Of a DNA stretch of 64,000 nt, positions 23,561 through 36,990 are shown piece by piece. The notes under the pieces were generated by a model. That model saw only the letters and a program-made list of their open reading frames with translations, searched no databases and was not told the origin of the DNA. The DNA comes from Floccularia luteovirens (lineage: Eukaryota > Basidiomycota > Agaricomycetes > Agaricales > Squamanitaceae), in NCBI GenBank assembly GCA_009739215.1, contig VSJF01000006.1, forward strand, positions 124,001-188,000. The letters are read 5' to 3'. How positions within the stretch are numbered: the stretch's first letter is position 1; each line of letters opens with the position of its first letter. Position numbers and translations under genes: made by a program.

Positions 23561-25400
23561 TACGACTTGTGGAAGGTAGATGTGAGGAGCGGAACGACGT
23601 CTGAAGGGTACAACCTGTGACCTGTAACGCTTTGTCACTCCTTTGTGATTTTGCTCAGGGTTATCGTTGTGGGAATTCCACATTAACCCGGTGGATGAGG
23701 GGGGATGCCTTCTGTCTCTCTGTCCGTCTTTATATCCAGAATATTAGCTGTATATTACGGGCACAGGCTGTGAGCTTGTTATATTCAAATTGATATTGTT
23801 CACATTGCCTTGTATTACCGCACAGGTTTTATTCTCAGCGTCAATCAGTGTAGCAACATTCTTCTAATATCTGTAACAATATTAACCGTAGCCAGCTTAC
23901 ACCCATTGAAGTTCAAATCAGCTCTAAACACTCTGCAGTAAATGCTGATAAATATGAAAAAAATCTCGGAGTAAGTTGGTAGTTGTCTACTTAATTGTTA
24001 TATGAACGGTCCGCATGGTGGGAGCTGTGCAAATTTCAGAGATCGGCATCAGTCTATCATCCATCACCATCAAGCATGCAGTCGTCTCAATTGAACGAGA
24101 AGAACATTCAAGAAGAGGTTTCTTTGCTAAGTACTACGATTGTATTAACAAACCGCTTATACAGATATATGTGGTTTCTGGACTTCGCCTAGGACTTAGA
24201 ACCGATCACAATATCGAATCCTCTTGATTTGATCCCTCTTGCGAAAATTTGCCCTGGATTAAGACATCCGATTTGACCCTTTGAATGTCTCAAGTATGTT
24301 CCTCGGAAAGGCGCTGCGGGGTATTCAAGTCATATGCTTGACACGTGTGCGGAATATATGAGCCAATGTAAGCAAATGCCATTGATGACAACTGCGTTCA
24401 AAACCACAACCGACTTGCTTTGGACACAGTCGCTACCACCTCCGTGTATAAACAAAGCCGCTGTACTCGGTCCAAAGGTTCTTCTTTCTGAAGTAAAGCA
24501 ACCACAAATACAACCCGTCTTTCACGAATGGATTCCATGGGGACTTTAGGTTACCGTAAGAAAACTACAGCCTTCACGGGCTTTAATAATAACATCCATG
24601 GCAACCAATTCAAGACCAGTGACGACATGAATATCCTCGAACTGGCTGTGTAGCAAAATGCAAGACACGAAACATGTACCTCGCAACATAATAGCATCCG
24701 CACTCCGAGTCGCGACCAACGCGGAAAATACAGTTCGTTATAACTACCGATGCACATAAAGGTCTGATACTTACCAGTCCTCCGTAAAAGGTATATTGAA
24801 AATCAAACCATATCTACAGATGATATATATAACACGTATCGATGCTCCAAGTTACTGGTAGATACTGGTGACTTTTTTCGTGTCCATGGCCGGGTTATTA
24901 AATGATTAGCCCATTCCTCTTGTACATGTTACAGGGATTACGATGAACTCATACAAAGAGTAGAGATGTCGTTCCACTCAAGTTACTACTTGGTTCGTAT
25001 CGACATAGAAACCCTCGGGACATCCCGATGACAGTCGACAATCCTTGTCAACGTAAATGTAAACCTTTGACGTGAGCATGTCTCATCGATCATCATTTTG
25101 GTACACAACTTTCGTGCAACACAATTAAAACTGATCAAAAAGCATGGCAAATGTCAAACTTCCTTGAGTCGATGACTCCCTGTTAGATCTGATTCAGACT
25201 AGGACATAAGTTTAAAGGGATTAACCATGACCTTTGTGGCGTTTCTACAGACATCAAAATTGAAGAAATAAATTCGAAATAAGTACGACTATTTGTTATA
25301 AGGTGACATGTATGATACAAAGTCTAATTAAGTTTAACGAAACCGAACAACTTGACATCAAAAGAATTGGTGTTTCAGAAGTATCAGATCAATTCTCGCT
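23561..25400. other. Gene-free interval, nothing recognised
   Basis: About 1.8 kb with only scattered open frames below 80 codons on either strand and no conserved motif. The right half is AT-rich. No repeat, tRNA or transposon signature was found by eye. Confidence 0.5.
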
Positions 25401-27511
25401 TTACTCAATTTTTAAACTTGAGAAAGTTGAATTGGAAGGCATGGTTTGCACTCTTCTATGTGGGTGAATGCGCATACCCCGGAGAGTCCTGTGACGACGA
25501 TCGAAGCCTTGTTCAGTAAAGGGAGATGGCAACGGTGTAATGTTGTTGGAATCATATTCTCGGGGAGAGAATAAACCCTGATTGGCTTCTTCAGAATGGC
25601 CAAAAGTCGACTCTTTCGAATTCAATATACTCCTAGCGCCAATATTGGTTAATGTAAGAGAGGAAAGATTCCTGAATGCATTATCCCGCTCGTTTGCACC
25701 GCCATGTGGTTTCCTCGCCTTTTCCTTGTTTCTTATTATTTCCATATCTCTTTCTGCTTCTTTCTGCTTTATCCGCGCATCAACTCTCGCTTTCCAGGCC
25801 GTTTCAATATGGAAGCCATGACTATTGAATGTATAGAGGATCAGTGCAAAATAGATGAGACCATGGACGAGGATTATCGTTATCACAAGTCGCGGAACAA
25901 GCGCCTGGTGTCCAGTTAGGATCTGGTGGGGATTATTGGTCGCTGCACCCGACCGCCATATAAATGAAACGATACAAGCTAAAAAAAGTAGGATGGCCCT
26001 AAAATTTTTTTTGACATTAGTACAGATCAATGCACCACCACCAAATTCGAAACTTACCATGCAAACCATATCATTGGCATAGCGAGGAAAATCCAGACAT
26101 TCCAGAGAATCGCAGGTTTCTTATTTTGCACCTCCTGTGTATGAATGTAACAAGTTCAGTAATAGCACAAGCGCAACAAAAACCAAATCACTCACAAAAG
26201 CCCACTCTGCAGCTTTAAACATTGGACGCATTATATTGAACCTGATGATATATATGCATCCATAAAAGAGGCTAACGAGCGCACAAACTAAGGATGTCAA
26301 TGCGACGAATCTCGTCACTGGGTCGCTCCCCGCATCTTCAATTTGGAGAAGTGTGAGAATTGCGCTTGTGATGACAGCAAGTTATCAATTTGATTAATGC
26401 CAATCAGGTGAGAACCCACAACTTACGTGATTAAAACCACAGAGATAACGTTCAGTGCTTTCCATTCTTTATCTTGAGAGTCCAGAAAAGCATACCAGGA
26501 CGCTTCCAGGTACTGATAGCTCTTGGGCAACGGTTCTTCTCGCATTCCAGAAGGGTCGTAATCCGCTCGCTCCATTGTTGATGTACGAAGTGCCATCTCT
26601 CTGATGTCTGACACGCTCATTTGGGCAGTATTGAAGATGGTAGAAACTCTGGTAAAATAATATGCAGGAGTGCCGAGGAAAAAATATGTATACGCCTGGC
26701 GGGGAATCGTGTCAAAGACAAACAGGGCAACTTTTTTGGCGGAAGATCCTTGTCTACGGGTTGGAGCGTTTCTCCGCGACGAAGTAGCGCTACGAGTCGT
26801 TACGGGCAGCGGCAACGTCTGGTAGTCTAGTCTGGGTAATAGGAGATGTTCAGGCGGCCAGTGGGAGTTGCTAACTCCACTGTTATTGATCGGTCGTGTG
26901 TGCTCCCCCGATTCGGCGACATCTCTCAGTTCCTCAGGTACATGAAAGGCACTGACTTGTTTGTTTCCCTCCTCGCTATCGCCACCAGACTGGCTTTCAA
27001 TTTTATTTTGGTAAAGAAGTGAAACACTTTGTACAGGTTCGGGTGCCATGGGGTTCCCACTGTCCCGTGTCTGGATGCCGTTTGAGAAGGGGGGATACAG
27101 TGTTTTAGGTGCCAAATGATCTGGGAATACCACTATGGGCACGTCAGATGCTAAAAGATGCTCAGACCCCGTATCTGTTTGCTGATTTACTGGCATATCT
27201 GACTCGTGCTCGAGAACTACGTAGTTCATGTCCGACACATCTAGTTCCGAATGCGACGCTTCGATGGTGCTGACTTCTGAGTATTTTTGCCGGTCGATGC
27301 GTTCCGAGAAGTCCCTTTGCATAGACATGTTATCTAGTGCGACCTGTTGCTGGAACTGAAAGGTTTTTGGGGAGGGGTGAGAGGGTATGTTGTTCTCCTC
27401 TATCCAATTGACTCCAGGAGTCAAGCGCTGGTGTGGGGGGCGGGATATACTCCGTCCTAGGAAGGGGACCATGTTGGGATCGTCTTGATTTGACGCATTA
27501 GAAGAAGCCAT
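25401..27511 (-). CDS. Multi-pass membrane protein, local family copy C
   Basis: The first exon (start 27511, about 362 codons) is hydrophilic and Ser/Pro/Gln-rich up to the membrane module IPRQAYTYFFLGTPAYYFTR, VSTIFNTAQMSVSDIREMAL, WKALNVISVVLIT. Three more exons give AILTLLQIEDAGSDPVTRF, VALTSLVCALVSLFYGCIYI, ILWNVWIFLAMPMIWFAW, ACIVSFIWRSGAA and LVITIILVHGLIYFALILYT, then a basic tail ending FSSLKIE. The order of hydrophobic spans equals copy A, but N- and C-terminal regions differ and the compact C-terminal domain of copy A is absent. Every exon join keeps frame. Function unknown. Confidence 0.72.
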
Positions 27512-29312
27512 ATGATCTGGTGGGATTTTGCATCCAACTCAAGATTCTGAGAGCCTGGGACTATGAAGGCAGGAATAGAGAAGGGTTAATTGACCCAAGC
27601 AAAATTATAACTGGATTGTGACCACTGCTCCATTTCCTGTGCATATACCAAAGTCAGCCCGGAGCGCTGGGTAGGTCCAATCAAAAGCGTTACCTACCTT
27701 GTATGTTGTGCGAATGATGCATTATCGCCAATCCAAATACCTCATTATACATGTCATATGGCATGTGTCCCATATCATTCCTTCTCTTTGACAGCGACAA
27801 CCCTTGGAAAACGGTTATTGTATCAGCGAGGTCAGTGGGGCTTCTCCGGGGCAGGTTATCACCAAACACAAACGTCGGTAAGATTAGGAGATGCATTCGT
27901 TATTGGTGACCATCCTAAAATGTTAAAACATCGTCACATTGCCCCCAAAAGTTATATTTGGACGATATACTTATAAGTACATCCTTGGAATGAACAGCTA
28001 GCTGAACGAACATACCTAAAACATGATTATCATTACAACTGTTGAGATGTAAAGCAGCCGTCCATTGCTTGGATAAAAGGTTAAGCTATACATTTTGTCA
28101 CACAAAACTATTATAATTTATTTTTAGATTGCCAATACAGAACAAATGACATCTTATCTCTTACGTACATTGCAGACGGCGCTTCGCAAAGTGACCGTGA
28201 AACGCGACATCAATGCTAAGATGGCTTGTTTTTCACAAATCAATTACAAAATATCCCCCTTCAAAAGGCTAGTTCTGACAAACGTGCGATCAAAAGGGAG
28301 AAAGAAGAAGGTAGAATGAAAAGCACCCACATCATGTTGAATTTGTACAGCAGTGATAAGACCTACATATGTGCTTGTCAATCGCTTTTGGACAGTATTG
28401 ATGTGAATTCTGTAGATGAAACTGTAACTGGATTTGGTGGTATCTAGAGGAGCAGGTAGTCAGGTCATATGATACAAGTAGACTCGGGGGAGAATGAAGT
28501 AAAGTTGCAGGATCCATTATCGCTACGGACTAACCCAAACCGGGTACAAATTGTATATATCTCGGTCCCTTTTTTCACCTTGTCCTCGACCTGAAAAGCT
28601 TTTGGTGATCCGCGATCACGTTGTCGGTTGCGACACCAGACAAAGATATATCTGATCGACCCCTTCGAACCTTGAGTCAAATACCTTGTAGCGAAGACAT
28701 TTTCTCTTGTTCCTTATGAGTAGTTTGTGATCCGTTGCTTCACATGTTTTATGATTATGTGTATACCGTCACAGGGGCAGAAAGAAGTCATCCAGAGGCA
28801 CCAGCTCAGAGCATAGCCGAAGGCTTCTTCTTACGGGAATAATATAATTAGTAGAATCATTAACACGGTGTCAAATCAAAGAAGAGAAGGAGTGTGAAAC
28901 TGCGCATTTTTGTTGATGGATGGCAAGTGAAAGGAATGCAACCATGTATATAAAAACCCAGGCTGTCGAGAATATCAGCGCCTAAGCTTTTGTGGAAAGA
29001 TTGATACACTGACCTCGAACTGATCGAATAAGAAGAGTCTTTATTCTTTTGGCGTATAGACTTTCTCAGGATCCTGGGACCCGGATCTAGGTGGTGGATG
29101 CCAAAAACTGTTGAGATGATAACCATGAGAAGCAACTGTATTATAAAATTAACAACAAGAAAATTCATTACAGCTTCTCAATGATGAAGGGAGAACAGGT
29201 GTAGTTAGAAGCGTATGTTTCATCACAAAAAAGTCGTCAATGATAGAAGAGGCAAGGAAAGCAAGTCGTGACCGTCTGTGTCGACATTCATAAAAAGAAT
29301 GAGAAAAAAGAC
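27512..29312. other. Gene-free interval, nothing recognised
   Basis: About 1.8 kb upstream of copy C and downstream of the anoctamin gene. Several short open frames but no family motif, low-complexity coding block or repeated element. The left end should hold the copy C promoter. Confidence 0.5.
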
Positions 29313-32072
29313 TCAAACCTCCTTCGACACTCTGTGAATCTCCTCCAAGCCTTCGTCATGTTCCCAGAATCCCATCTCATCACTTGTCGTATCCGCATGT
29401 TTCTTCTGGCTTTGTTCTGATCTCTTACTCTGCCTCGATTTCATATCCTCCCCCTCTCTACCCTTACCCTCATCTTCACTATCTCCTCCGATCCCAGCCC
29501 CAACTACACCTAAAAATCTCTCTTTAACCTTCCTCTCTTCCCTCTCCCTCTGCTTAACTTCCTCACTCCCACTCCACCACACCCTCTCCACTAAATGTCG
29601 GACCAGAGAACGAACAACAATAAATCCATGTGAAGCTACCAGAGCAACGAGGACAGCCTTGACCAGAAGAATTTTGGTTGCTGTTGATGTGAGCGGGGAT
29701 GAACCGTCAATACCCCATTGAGATTGTTGCGAAGAGTGATGCTGGTGATGATGGTACAGAAACCCTCCGGCGGCTTCTGTTAGGTGTTCCGCGGCTAGGA
29801 CGGAGGTGGAGGTGGAGTTATCGCCGCTTGTTGTCTCGTTAAACACGTTCTTCAGAAAGGCCGAGGCAGTATCATTCATGGATGTAGACGACAAGAACAG
29901 TTCAGGCGAGAATAAATAAACGAGAGCAGAGTTCGTCAGAGCGGCGAGCCAAGTTAAGAAAGGATAGAGCGTCGAGCCAAGGACCTATAGTATCCGTTCC
30001 GAAACGGTATTGGTCGTCGATGGTGAACCGTCATCTTGAATGCGTCCGAACGCAGTTCCAGGAGGTTGTTCAAGAGTGCCATCACTGACCATAAATGGCA
30101 ATTCGTGAGCAACAAGAAAGAAATCAAGCGAAAAAGAGACTCACCACCAGCTAAGGGCCAGATAGTTGACCAAAGGGCGACATAACCAAATTGAACAACC
30201 ATCTCACTATAATCTCCAAATAATTCATATGCAGGCAAGGCCACCTCCGCTCTGACCCTATCCAAAAAGACTCGTTCATCCATACCTCCTTTCTCCTTTT
30301 CGTCTTCAAATACCACTCTCTTCAGGTTCTTCATCTCCCATGGTGAACCGCTGCCAGCAACACTGCCACTATTACTGCTTCCAGTTGGTTGCAAAGGTGA
30401 AATGGGACTGTTCCCTCCCCCATTCCGACTTTTCTCTTTCCCATTATTCCTGAATGAACTAATTGCACGTAAAACAAAGGGCAGTCCAACTTCCACAAAC
30501 GTGTTGACCACCTGGTTAGTGACTGTATAAGCAAACATCTGATCTCTTAACCTCGCTGGATTCAATTTCGCTCTCGCATTTTGACTATCCACGTCCCATA
30601 GACTGGGACTAGGACTTCTCGACATTTACATCTGATGTCACCGCGCCACTATCTTCAGCCAAATGCGTCGTTCCATTGAGGAGCTTGAAGAATCTCGCCC
30701 CGATTCCTGTCGACGCTTTCGTGCGAGAGAATAACCATAATTGGACCCAACTCATCACACCCTCCCCAAATGGAACATAAACAAAGGCACTTAAGCCAAG
30801 CCCAAGGTACGCAACAAAAGTGCTGAGAGCGAATGTTTTTAATGTGAGTGAGGCGTCATGTGTTGATTGATGAGCGTGGTTCTCCCATGAGGTTAGACGG
30901 ACCGCGAGTGATTGGTAAATTGCCATGAAACGTGGGACGAGAGCGACGAAAAGCAGGGTGGGTGCTAAGGACTTTTAGAAGATGTTGAGATCAGTGTGAA
31001 GGGTTTAATTAGACATAAAACGTACAATAAACTTCTCCCCAGGACCTCGATAAAGCTTGGTCACAAATGCCTCGAAAAACAAATATGCCCGTCAAAATCG
31101 CAACCAACACCCCTGCAAACTAACAAAATAACGGGCAAACTCCCCAAAACGCGTAATTCTCTTCCCCACCATGTTTGTCCTTTCTTATATTGTGCTCTTC
31201 GTTTCTCAACACAGAAGGAACCGCGTGTTCCGAAGCGGAGGGAGAGGATACGTTCGCGCACGCGCCACCATTCTACGAATGATATTGACCAGATGAAGAG
31301 TAGAGCTGAGTACAGAGGGTGGTAGGGAGGGTAGAGGAAGTGTGCCAGGAGACCGAGGATACCTGGGAATATAAGGAAGCGAGTGTAGGAGGACTAGGAA
31401 TGCGAAATATAGAGCTACGGAATCCCCAAACTGGTGGATAGTATGTTGTATGAGAATGACGTATATGGAAAGAGAAACGGAAAACAAACTTCTTCACGAA
31501 TTTTTTCCAATTGAACGGATGCAATATTCCTCAATGTCCAAGAGCCGTACCCAAGTTTCGTTGAAAGGACGATCATGTAAGGGTAGGAATGGACTCAACC
31601 AAATCCCATTCTGGTGCATCCGGAGATATTCCAAGCCCGCCATCTGGTGGAGTACATGTTATATATGCAGTGAACCAGTACGAATTCTGTCTGCGGGCGA
31701 GAGAGAGTGGATGTGTTCTCCAGAAGCTATAGGTGCAACAGGTAAACCGGAGAGGAAGTCTGACTGACTGGAGAAACCGAGCAATGTATGAGGGGTAATT
31801 CCAATGTTGAAGTCACAAAAACTCACTCACCGTTCGCGACGAATAAGGGTCTCTAGCAACTCCTGAGGACAAGCGACAAACACAAGTAGGTGTCCCAATG
31901 CCTCTCCACGTCTCCCAACTGCTTTCAATCCCGCATACGTCAGAGTCTCAATCAATCGCTTGTATTGCACTGAAGCTTTCTTTGAATCCTCTCTAATCTG
32001 TGTTTTTGAAAGACTTGTCTTCTTGGTCGCGCAGAATGCTATGACGAGGTCGACATGGGGGTCTGAAACCAT
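29313..32072 (-). CDS. IST2: Anoctamin/TMEM16 family membrane protein, Ist2-like, frame interrupted
   Basis: Start at 32072 with VDLVIAFCATKKTSLSKTQI and TYAGLKAVGRRGEALGHLLV, the N-terminal domain of fungal anoctamins. Then IHSLSPADRIR, PDGGLGISPDAPEWDL, FGDSVALYFAFLVSYTRFL, FVEWWRVRERILSLRFGTRG, FVFEAFVTKLYRGPGEKFI, YQSLAVRLTSWENHAHQSTH, VAYLGLGLSAFVYVPFGEG, DQMFAYTVTNQVVNTFVEVG, YELFGDYSEMVVQFGYVALW, MALLNNLLELRSDAFKMTV, DTIGPWLDALSFLTWLAALT and a charged tail ending HRVSKEV. Yeast Ist2 tethers ER to plasma membrane; relatives are scramblases or channels. About ten +1 base changes are required (near 31675, 31670, 31585, 31553, 31395, 31115, 31075, 30627, 30000, 29955), none of -1 type. With them, the whole family sequence reads through, so I treat it as one gene. 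Confidence 0.85.
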
Positions 32073-32199
32073 TGTGTTAAGGGGTAGTATACCAGCGGTG
32101 GATCACTACTTTCAGCCAGATGTGCATGTGATGGCTTGTTTTGGAGTATCAGAAACCTTAACTATACGGAGATATGATATAACATAAAAACATAAACAG

Positions 32200-33800
32200 T
32201 CAAACCATCCATTTCTCTTCTATCCATCTATCAATCCTTGCACTCCACGCTTCATCCATTGCATCCCCGTACCGTCTGAAATTTAAGCAAATTCGCACGA
32301 AATATACAATTCCAAGGTTGAATAAGATCGTAACGAACATACGTAGTGCAATTGCCTCGTGGCTACTCATCGTACCTGCTGCTCCACCTGTCGTCAAACT
32401 CGTACGCCATACAAAGGTCATAATACAGGTCATATATAGTATTATTGACCTAAGTTAATTGACCCTTTAGGTCAAAGCCCTGCACATAATGTTTATCAGA
32501 CGTACCACACCAGCCAGATCAATGCATCGCAAGCAGCACCCAGACATTCCAGAATATAGCTGTTGTTGTCTTCTGAGCTTCCTGAATAATCAAAAATAGA
32601 AATTAAAATTGGATTGCGCAAGTAGTTATCGACCACGGACAAATGCCATTCTGCAGCTTTGTGCGTCTTACTCATTCCACCAAACCTGATGATATACTTG
32701 CACTCGTAGAGAAGGCTAATTAGTGCACAGACTAGCGAAGATAAAGCGGAATAGCGGATGATAGGGTCCATCGCAACATCCCCAATTTGAAGAATGGTGA
32801 GGATTGCCCTGAGGATATATACTATCACTCGGGGGGAGTTGAACAGGGGTATTGGGTTGAACAATTCACTTTTTTGCCTCTAATTCATTCTACACCGAAC
32901 AATAAAATCTAAAATAAATTACATGGATTGATATAATGGTAATGAAGTGCTTTATGAATTTAAAATGTCAAAAATTGAGGTGTGGAAGTTGTGAGAGGTG
33001 AAAATGTGTTTTTTTGAAATGCCCTGACAAAGCAGAATATGGGAGATTTCTTCTTTGTTCCACAACTTATACCTCCGAAAAAATGCGGAAACATTCTACG
33101 AGAATAGTGCCCATGCATTTGTTTTACCCGATTTCTGGAAAATCTTGTGCAGAGTGCTCAAAGTGCTACACAAAGGGTGTAATTATCGTGTGTGTGACAG
33201 TAATGGAAACTCCACTTAGGCAGGTGGACAGCTCAACTTCGACGTGACCGTTGTCTGACAAATTCGTTCAACTCTACCCACAATATGAGTGTAGTTAAGA
33301 AAATATTCCTTCCACCACCCACAGTACATTTAAAAATCAGAGAAGGGCACAGGAGTAAAGAGAAGAAGTAGGAGATCATTTAACCAGCTGAAAGTGAGTC
33401 AAGTTTCCAAGTAGTTCTCGAGTTATGGGAGAATATTTTAGAATTGTTCAACTCCCCCCTAGTGATAGTAATGTTCAGATGGACTCTGGCTTTCGATTGT
33501 CAGATGAGGTATGAACATACGGTAGCAATAAAACCGAAATGATGTTAAATGTTTTCCATTCTCTCATTAACGCGTCAAAAGATTCCCAAGCGTATATTAG
33601 GTCCTTGCATGCAGCAGGAACATTGTGTTCGGCCATTGGAGTACTTTATCATAAACCTTGCCAACTCTGACGTGCTCTCTCCTATAGGCTCGGCATTTCA
33701 AGTGCCATTTTCTTTATCTCCGGCATACTGAGATCTGCTTCCTTGAAGATCCGTGCAACCGGAGAGAAATACAACGCAGGAAGGCCACTTAAGAGGAAAT
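32200..33800 (-). pseudogene. Truncated, decayed copy of the membrane-protein family (copy D)
   Basis: Minus-strand blocks match copy A: LPALYFSPVARIFKEADLSM and PEIKKMALEMPS (33690-33780), ITWESF-like and LMREWKTFNIISVLLLP (33540-33610), RAILTILQIGDVAMDPIIRY, SALSSLVCALISLLYECKYI, MSKTHKAAEW (32650-32820), AIFWNVWVLLAM (near 32530) and MTCIMTFVWRTS ... RRYGDAMDEAWSARIDRWIE ending at 32200. The proline-rich N-terminus and the C-terminal domain are missing, and a stop follows MALEMPSL. It looks like a relic in opposite orientation to copy A. Confidence 0.65.
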
Positions 33801-34161
33801 AAAGATAAAAACGAGGAAATGTGTCAAAGAAAAAGTGTAAATGGAACTGCAGTACAATTTTTCATCCACAGCTTGAAGGAAACCTCCATGCGAGGTAGTG
33901 GGGTTTAATTTCCTGGTAAGGATAAGGAGCATCCATATTGACCAATATTGGCTCATATTGTACAAACACAGCATGATATCCCAGGTTGCGGAAGTGAGGT
34001 ACGTACTTACTTGAGTAGTTGTGCCTCCAGTGTCTGGTTATTTAACGCTATTTTAGGTGCATCAACTAATTATAATAATGTGCGTATTGATACAGGTGTG
34101 TCCGAGAAGTATATACTATCCTTATGTCATCCTCGGCTTATACAGGGATACTTACAGGAAC

Positions 34162-36216
34162 CTAGAGCTTAGTAGAAAGATAGAAACGTTGGGAGCCACA
34201 TTCTTTGACGTCTTGGCTTATCCGTACTCGATTTTCTTCACTTGGTAAGACTGTCGGAGCGCAAGCTTGTATGTTGCCACGCGTTTCCAGCCCTTGCACA
34301 TATCTGTCCCACCGTTCATCAGAAGTGATTGGTGCTACTACGTGCTGGTCGACATTGAGCTCATGTAAGAGTACTTGAAGTTCCGGTAACAGAGCAGTCA
34401 CAGCGTTTGTCTGCATTTTGAATTGTTCAGAACGTGACAGCTTGGTATTTTCACTATACCAAGCTGGATCGCGTTGCATAATCGAGGCAACGTATAGGTT
34501 AATAACCTCCTCTCGTACGCCTTCCTGCCTAGCAGCTTCGTAACCGAGGCGATGTCCAATGGCCTCCATTAGGGGTTGACAGTATGGAAGTATAGTGAGA
34601 CTCTACAATAGGATCACGGTGACTCTTCGCAGACGCCATTACTTTTCGTAATTCAAGGATCATGGATTGTTCGTGCTGCACCAAGGGACTATCTGAGTAC
34701 CTGTAAGCTGGCAATTTGGTTTTTCCCAGAATGACTTCCATTGCGAAACCTAACAAGTGTAAGTGTAAGTGATATAATTAGTCAAAACTCTCACGAATGG
34801 ATATTCCTAGAATGTCCCCTTCAGCAATTGATGCACCACGCATATCAGCCTAGATGCACGTCAAATTAAATCTACCACCATAAGATCGTCAAGCTCACAT
34901 GAAGGGCAGATAGCTGGTTGACTTCAAAAAGACCCTGTGCGCCACATCTGTCCCCAAGTGCTAAGATGGAATGTGTGGCATGCTGCATGGCCGTTACTTT
35001 ATAAGAAGCAGCGATAAAATGTTTCACAGCCATATTTGTTTTTGGGTTAACGAATATTGCACATACATGCTTAAACAAGGCATCCATCACAAAGACTTGT
35101 GCAATGGCAGTTAGAATGGGAGTGTGTTGTGTACTAAATGAAATGATAGATCTCGGCTTGCCGGTTGATGCATCGATTACAGTCCTGCGAGTGCTATATC
35201 TTGCTACAGCACTAATGGCAATTCGCATCGAGGCTACGCCGTAGCATCCCATGGATAGTGTGCCCACAATAACGCGTGAGATGTTGTGGAAAAATTCTGC
35301 GCGGGGATCTGCTGCTTTTTTTATGTCACCCAAAAGAGCACTTCTGGGAAGGTGAACATGATGAAAATACGTCAAACAATGATTGATGGGACGAGAACCC
35401 CCCCTTGGTGTCAAGATTCTTCAAAGACAGTTTAGGGTCGCATATTGTCTCATGGCAAAATCGGCTTACTTGCAAGCAACACCATCATGCATCTCCCGTC
35501 CATCGTTGAGGGGTACAATAAATGGCTTTACACCAAGGTCCCGTGAGTCGACGATGAGACGTGCGAACACGATTGCCACGCAAGGAATGCCACACGGTGA
35601 TGTGGGTGGCATAAACCTTGTAAACATGATAAGAAAGTTACGTATACAAGGAATCACAGGACCTACTTTGCAGCACGTTCGACAGGGGTATTCAACTCAA
35701 AAGTCCCATCAGGCAGCAGAGTAGCAGTCGTTTCCAAGTTTATGGCATCTAGACCGTGACCGAGTTCTGTCAAACAGTATTGACCTCTGAAAAATTGGAG
35801 AGATTAGAGAAAAGCAACCACGCAGGGTAACTACTCACGATACCCGGAAGTTAAGCATGTCTCCCAGCAATTCTGCAACATCCTGTCTTTCTTTGGAAAA
35901 CATAGACAGCGTGCCAGCGGACATATTGTAGTGGATTGTCAGCAGTGTGCCAGCTGAAGCATCCACCATACATATCGGGTCGGTGTGGAATTCCCAATAC
36001 TTTGGGCTAGTTGTACGAATATCCTCCGCAGAAAGGTCTGAAGTCAAGTTTCATTCAGATAACGTACATGATCAGAACAGAAATTCTCGCACTGTAAGCC
36101 TTGACAACGGCCTTTGTCCTCTCATAAGAAAGCTGCAGTCTTTCTTCCCATGACAAACCTTCGGTCAAGCGTTGGAATAGAGGGCTTTGAACAAGTTGGG
36201 CTGTCAAGTTATGCAT
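34162..36216 (-). CDS. Acyl-CoA oxidase/dehydrogenase family protein
   Basis: Start at 36216 (MHNLTAQLVQSPLFQRLTEG). Exons give KYWEFHTDPICMVDASAGTL, GQYCLTELGHGLDAINLETT (the T-E-x-G-H-G flavin/substrate segment), FELNTPVERAAKFMPPTSP, VFARLIVDSRDLGVKPFIVP, GSRPINHCLTYFHHVHLPRS, SRVIVGTLSMGCYGVASMRI, YSTRRTV, HSILALGDRCGAQGLFEVNQ, ADMRGASIAEGDILGISIRF and AMEVILGKTKLPAYRYSDSP. Such enzymes take electrons from acyl-CoA in fatty-acid breakdown, often in peroxisomes. The protein ends STKL; the last three residues, TKL, resemble a peroxisomal PTS1 signal but are not the canonical SKL. One +1 change is needed near 34585 (HYTSILS into PLMEAIGHRLGYEAARQEG). All other joins are in frame. Confidence 0.87.
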
Positions 36217-36990
36217 CTAAGTCCAGGTTGTCTATGGTCGGAAATGAATATAAGGGGGAAACGGGATGGTTCTAAATTGTAGACTCTGGATCACGAAAAG
36301 ATGATTTTTCTGACTTGACTCCATGATAGTGATTGCTTTTGCACAGCTGATTAGAAGTCCTGAGCATGCGTGAGTATGTGTCGCTAGTCAATAAATGCAC
36401 CCTGTGGGGCAATGTGACGCGGAGCTCTGCCTTGTAAGTCCACTAAGCGAATCAACCTATAAGATTTCGCTAATCACCATTTGAACCCGATATAATTGGC
36501 AAGCGCTTTAAGTAGAACAAGTCAAACTTGATGTAGGAAGGCCGACAGAAGCCGATGCAGAAACCGTGAGAAGAACATCAAATTATGGATTCCCGAAGAT
36601 ATGACATCAATGAATCGCGTAAGGTTGGGAACTCGGGCAATATGAGAGCTCGTCCGAGGGCAGGACTGGTCCATGTTGCTGCTCCAAAATGTCCACGTGA
36701 TAACATGACAGCGGCGGGATGTTTGCCCTACTTGGTAGCCAACCAGCCAAAAAGTCCTTAGTGGAATGCATTAAAGGCTAAGCGCTAGATCTTAATGAGC
36801 GGCGATGTCAATGTTCTCATGAGAATTTTTCTTGAAAATGGAACATGAGCCGGATGTGATACTCCAATTGCACGGGATTTCTGGGGGCTCTCACTTGTGC
36901 CGTACTTCTTTATCGTACTTCTTCACCTATGGCAAGTCAGAAGTCATCAACAGCCGCACTGATCCCTCCCAAGGCTTGCTTTCGACTTCC
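36217..36990. other. Gene-free interval, nothing recognised
   Basis: About 770 bases upstream of the acyl-CoA oxidase gene; presumably contains its promoter. No coding signal or repeat recognised. Confidence 0.5.

Noticed and set aside
29313..31767. Several independent membrane-protein genes in the anoctamin region.
   Set aside because: Together they spell one Ist2-like protein in order; splitting would leave parts without starts or promoters.
34030..34140. A DTGVSEKYIL sequence resembling an aspartic protease active site.
   Set aside because: Only about ten residues match; no flanking protease blocks are present. It may be a scrap of the gene at 38-39 kb but cannot be supported.
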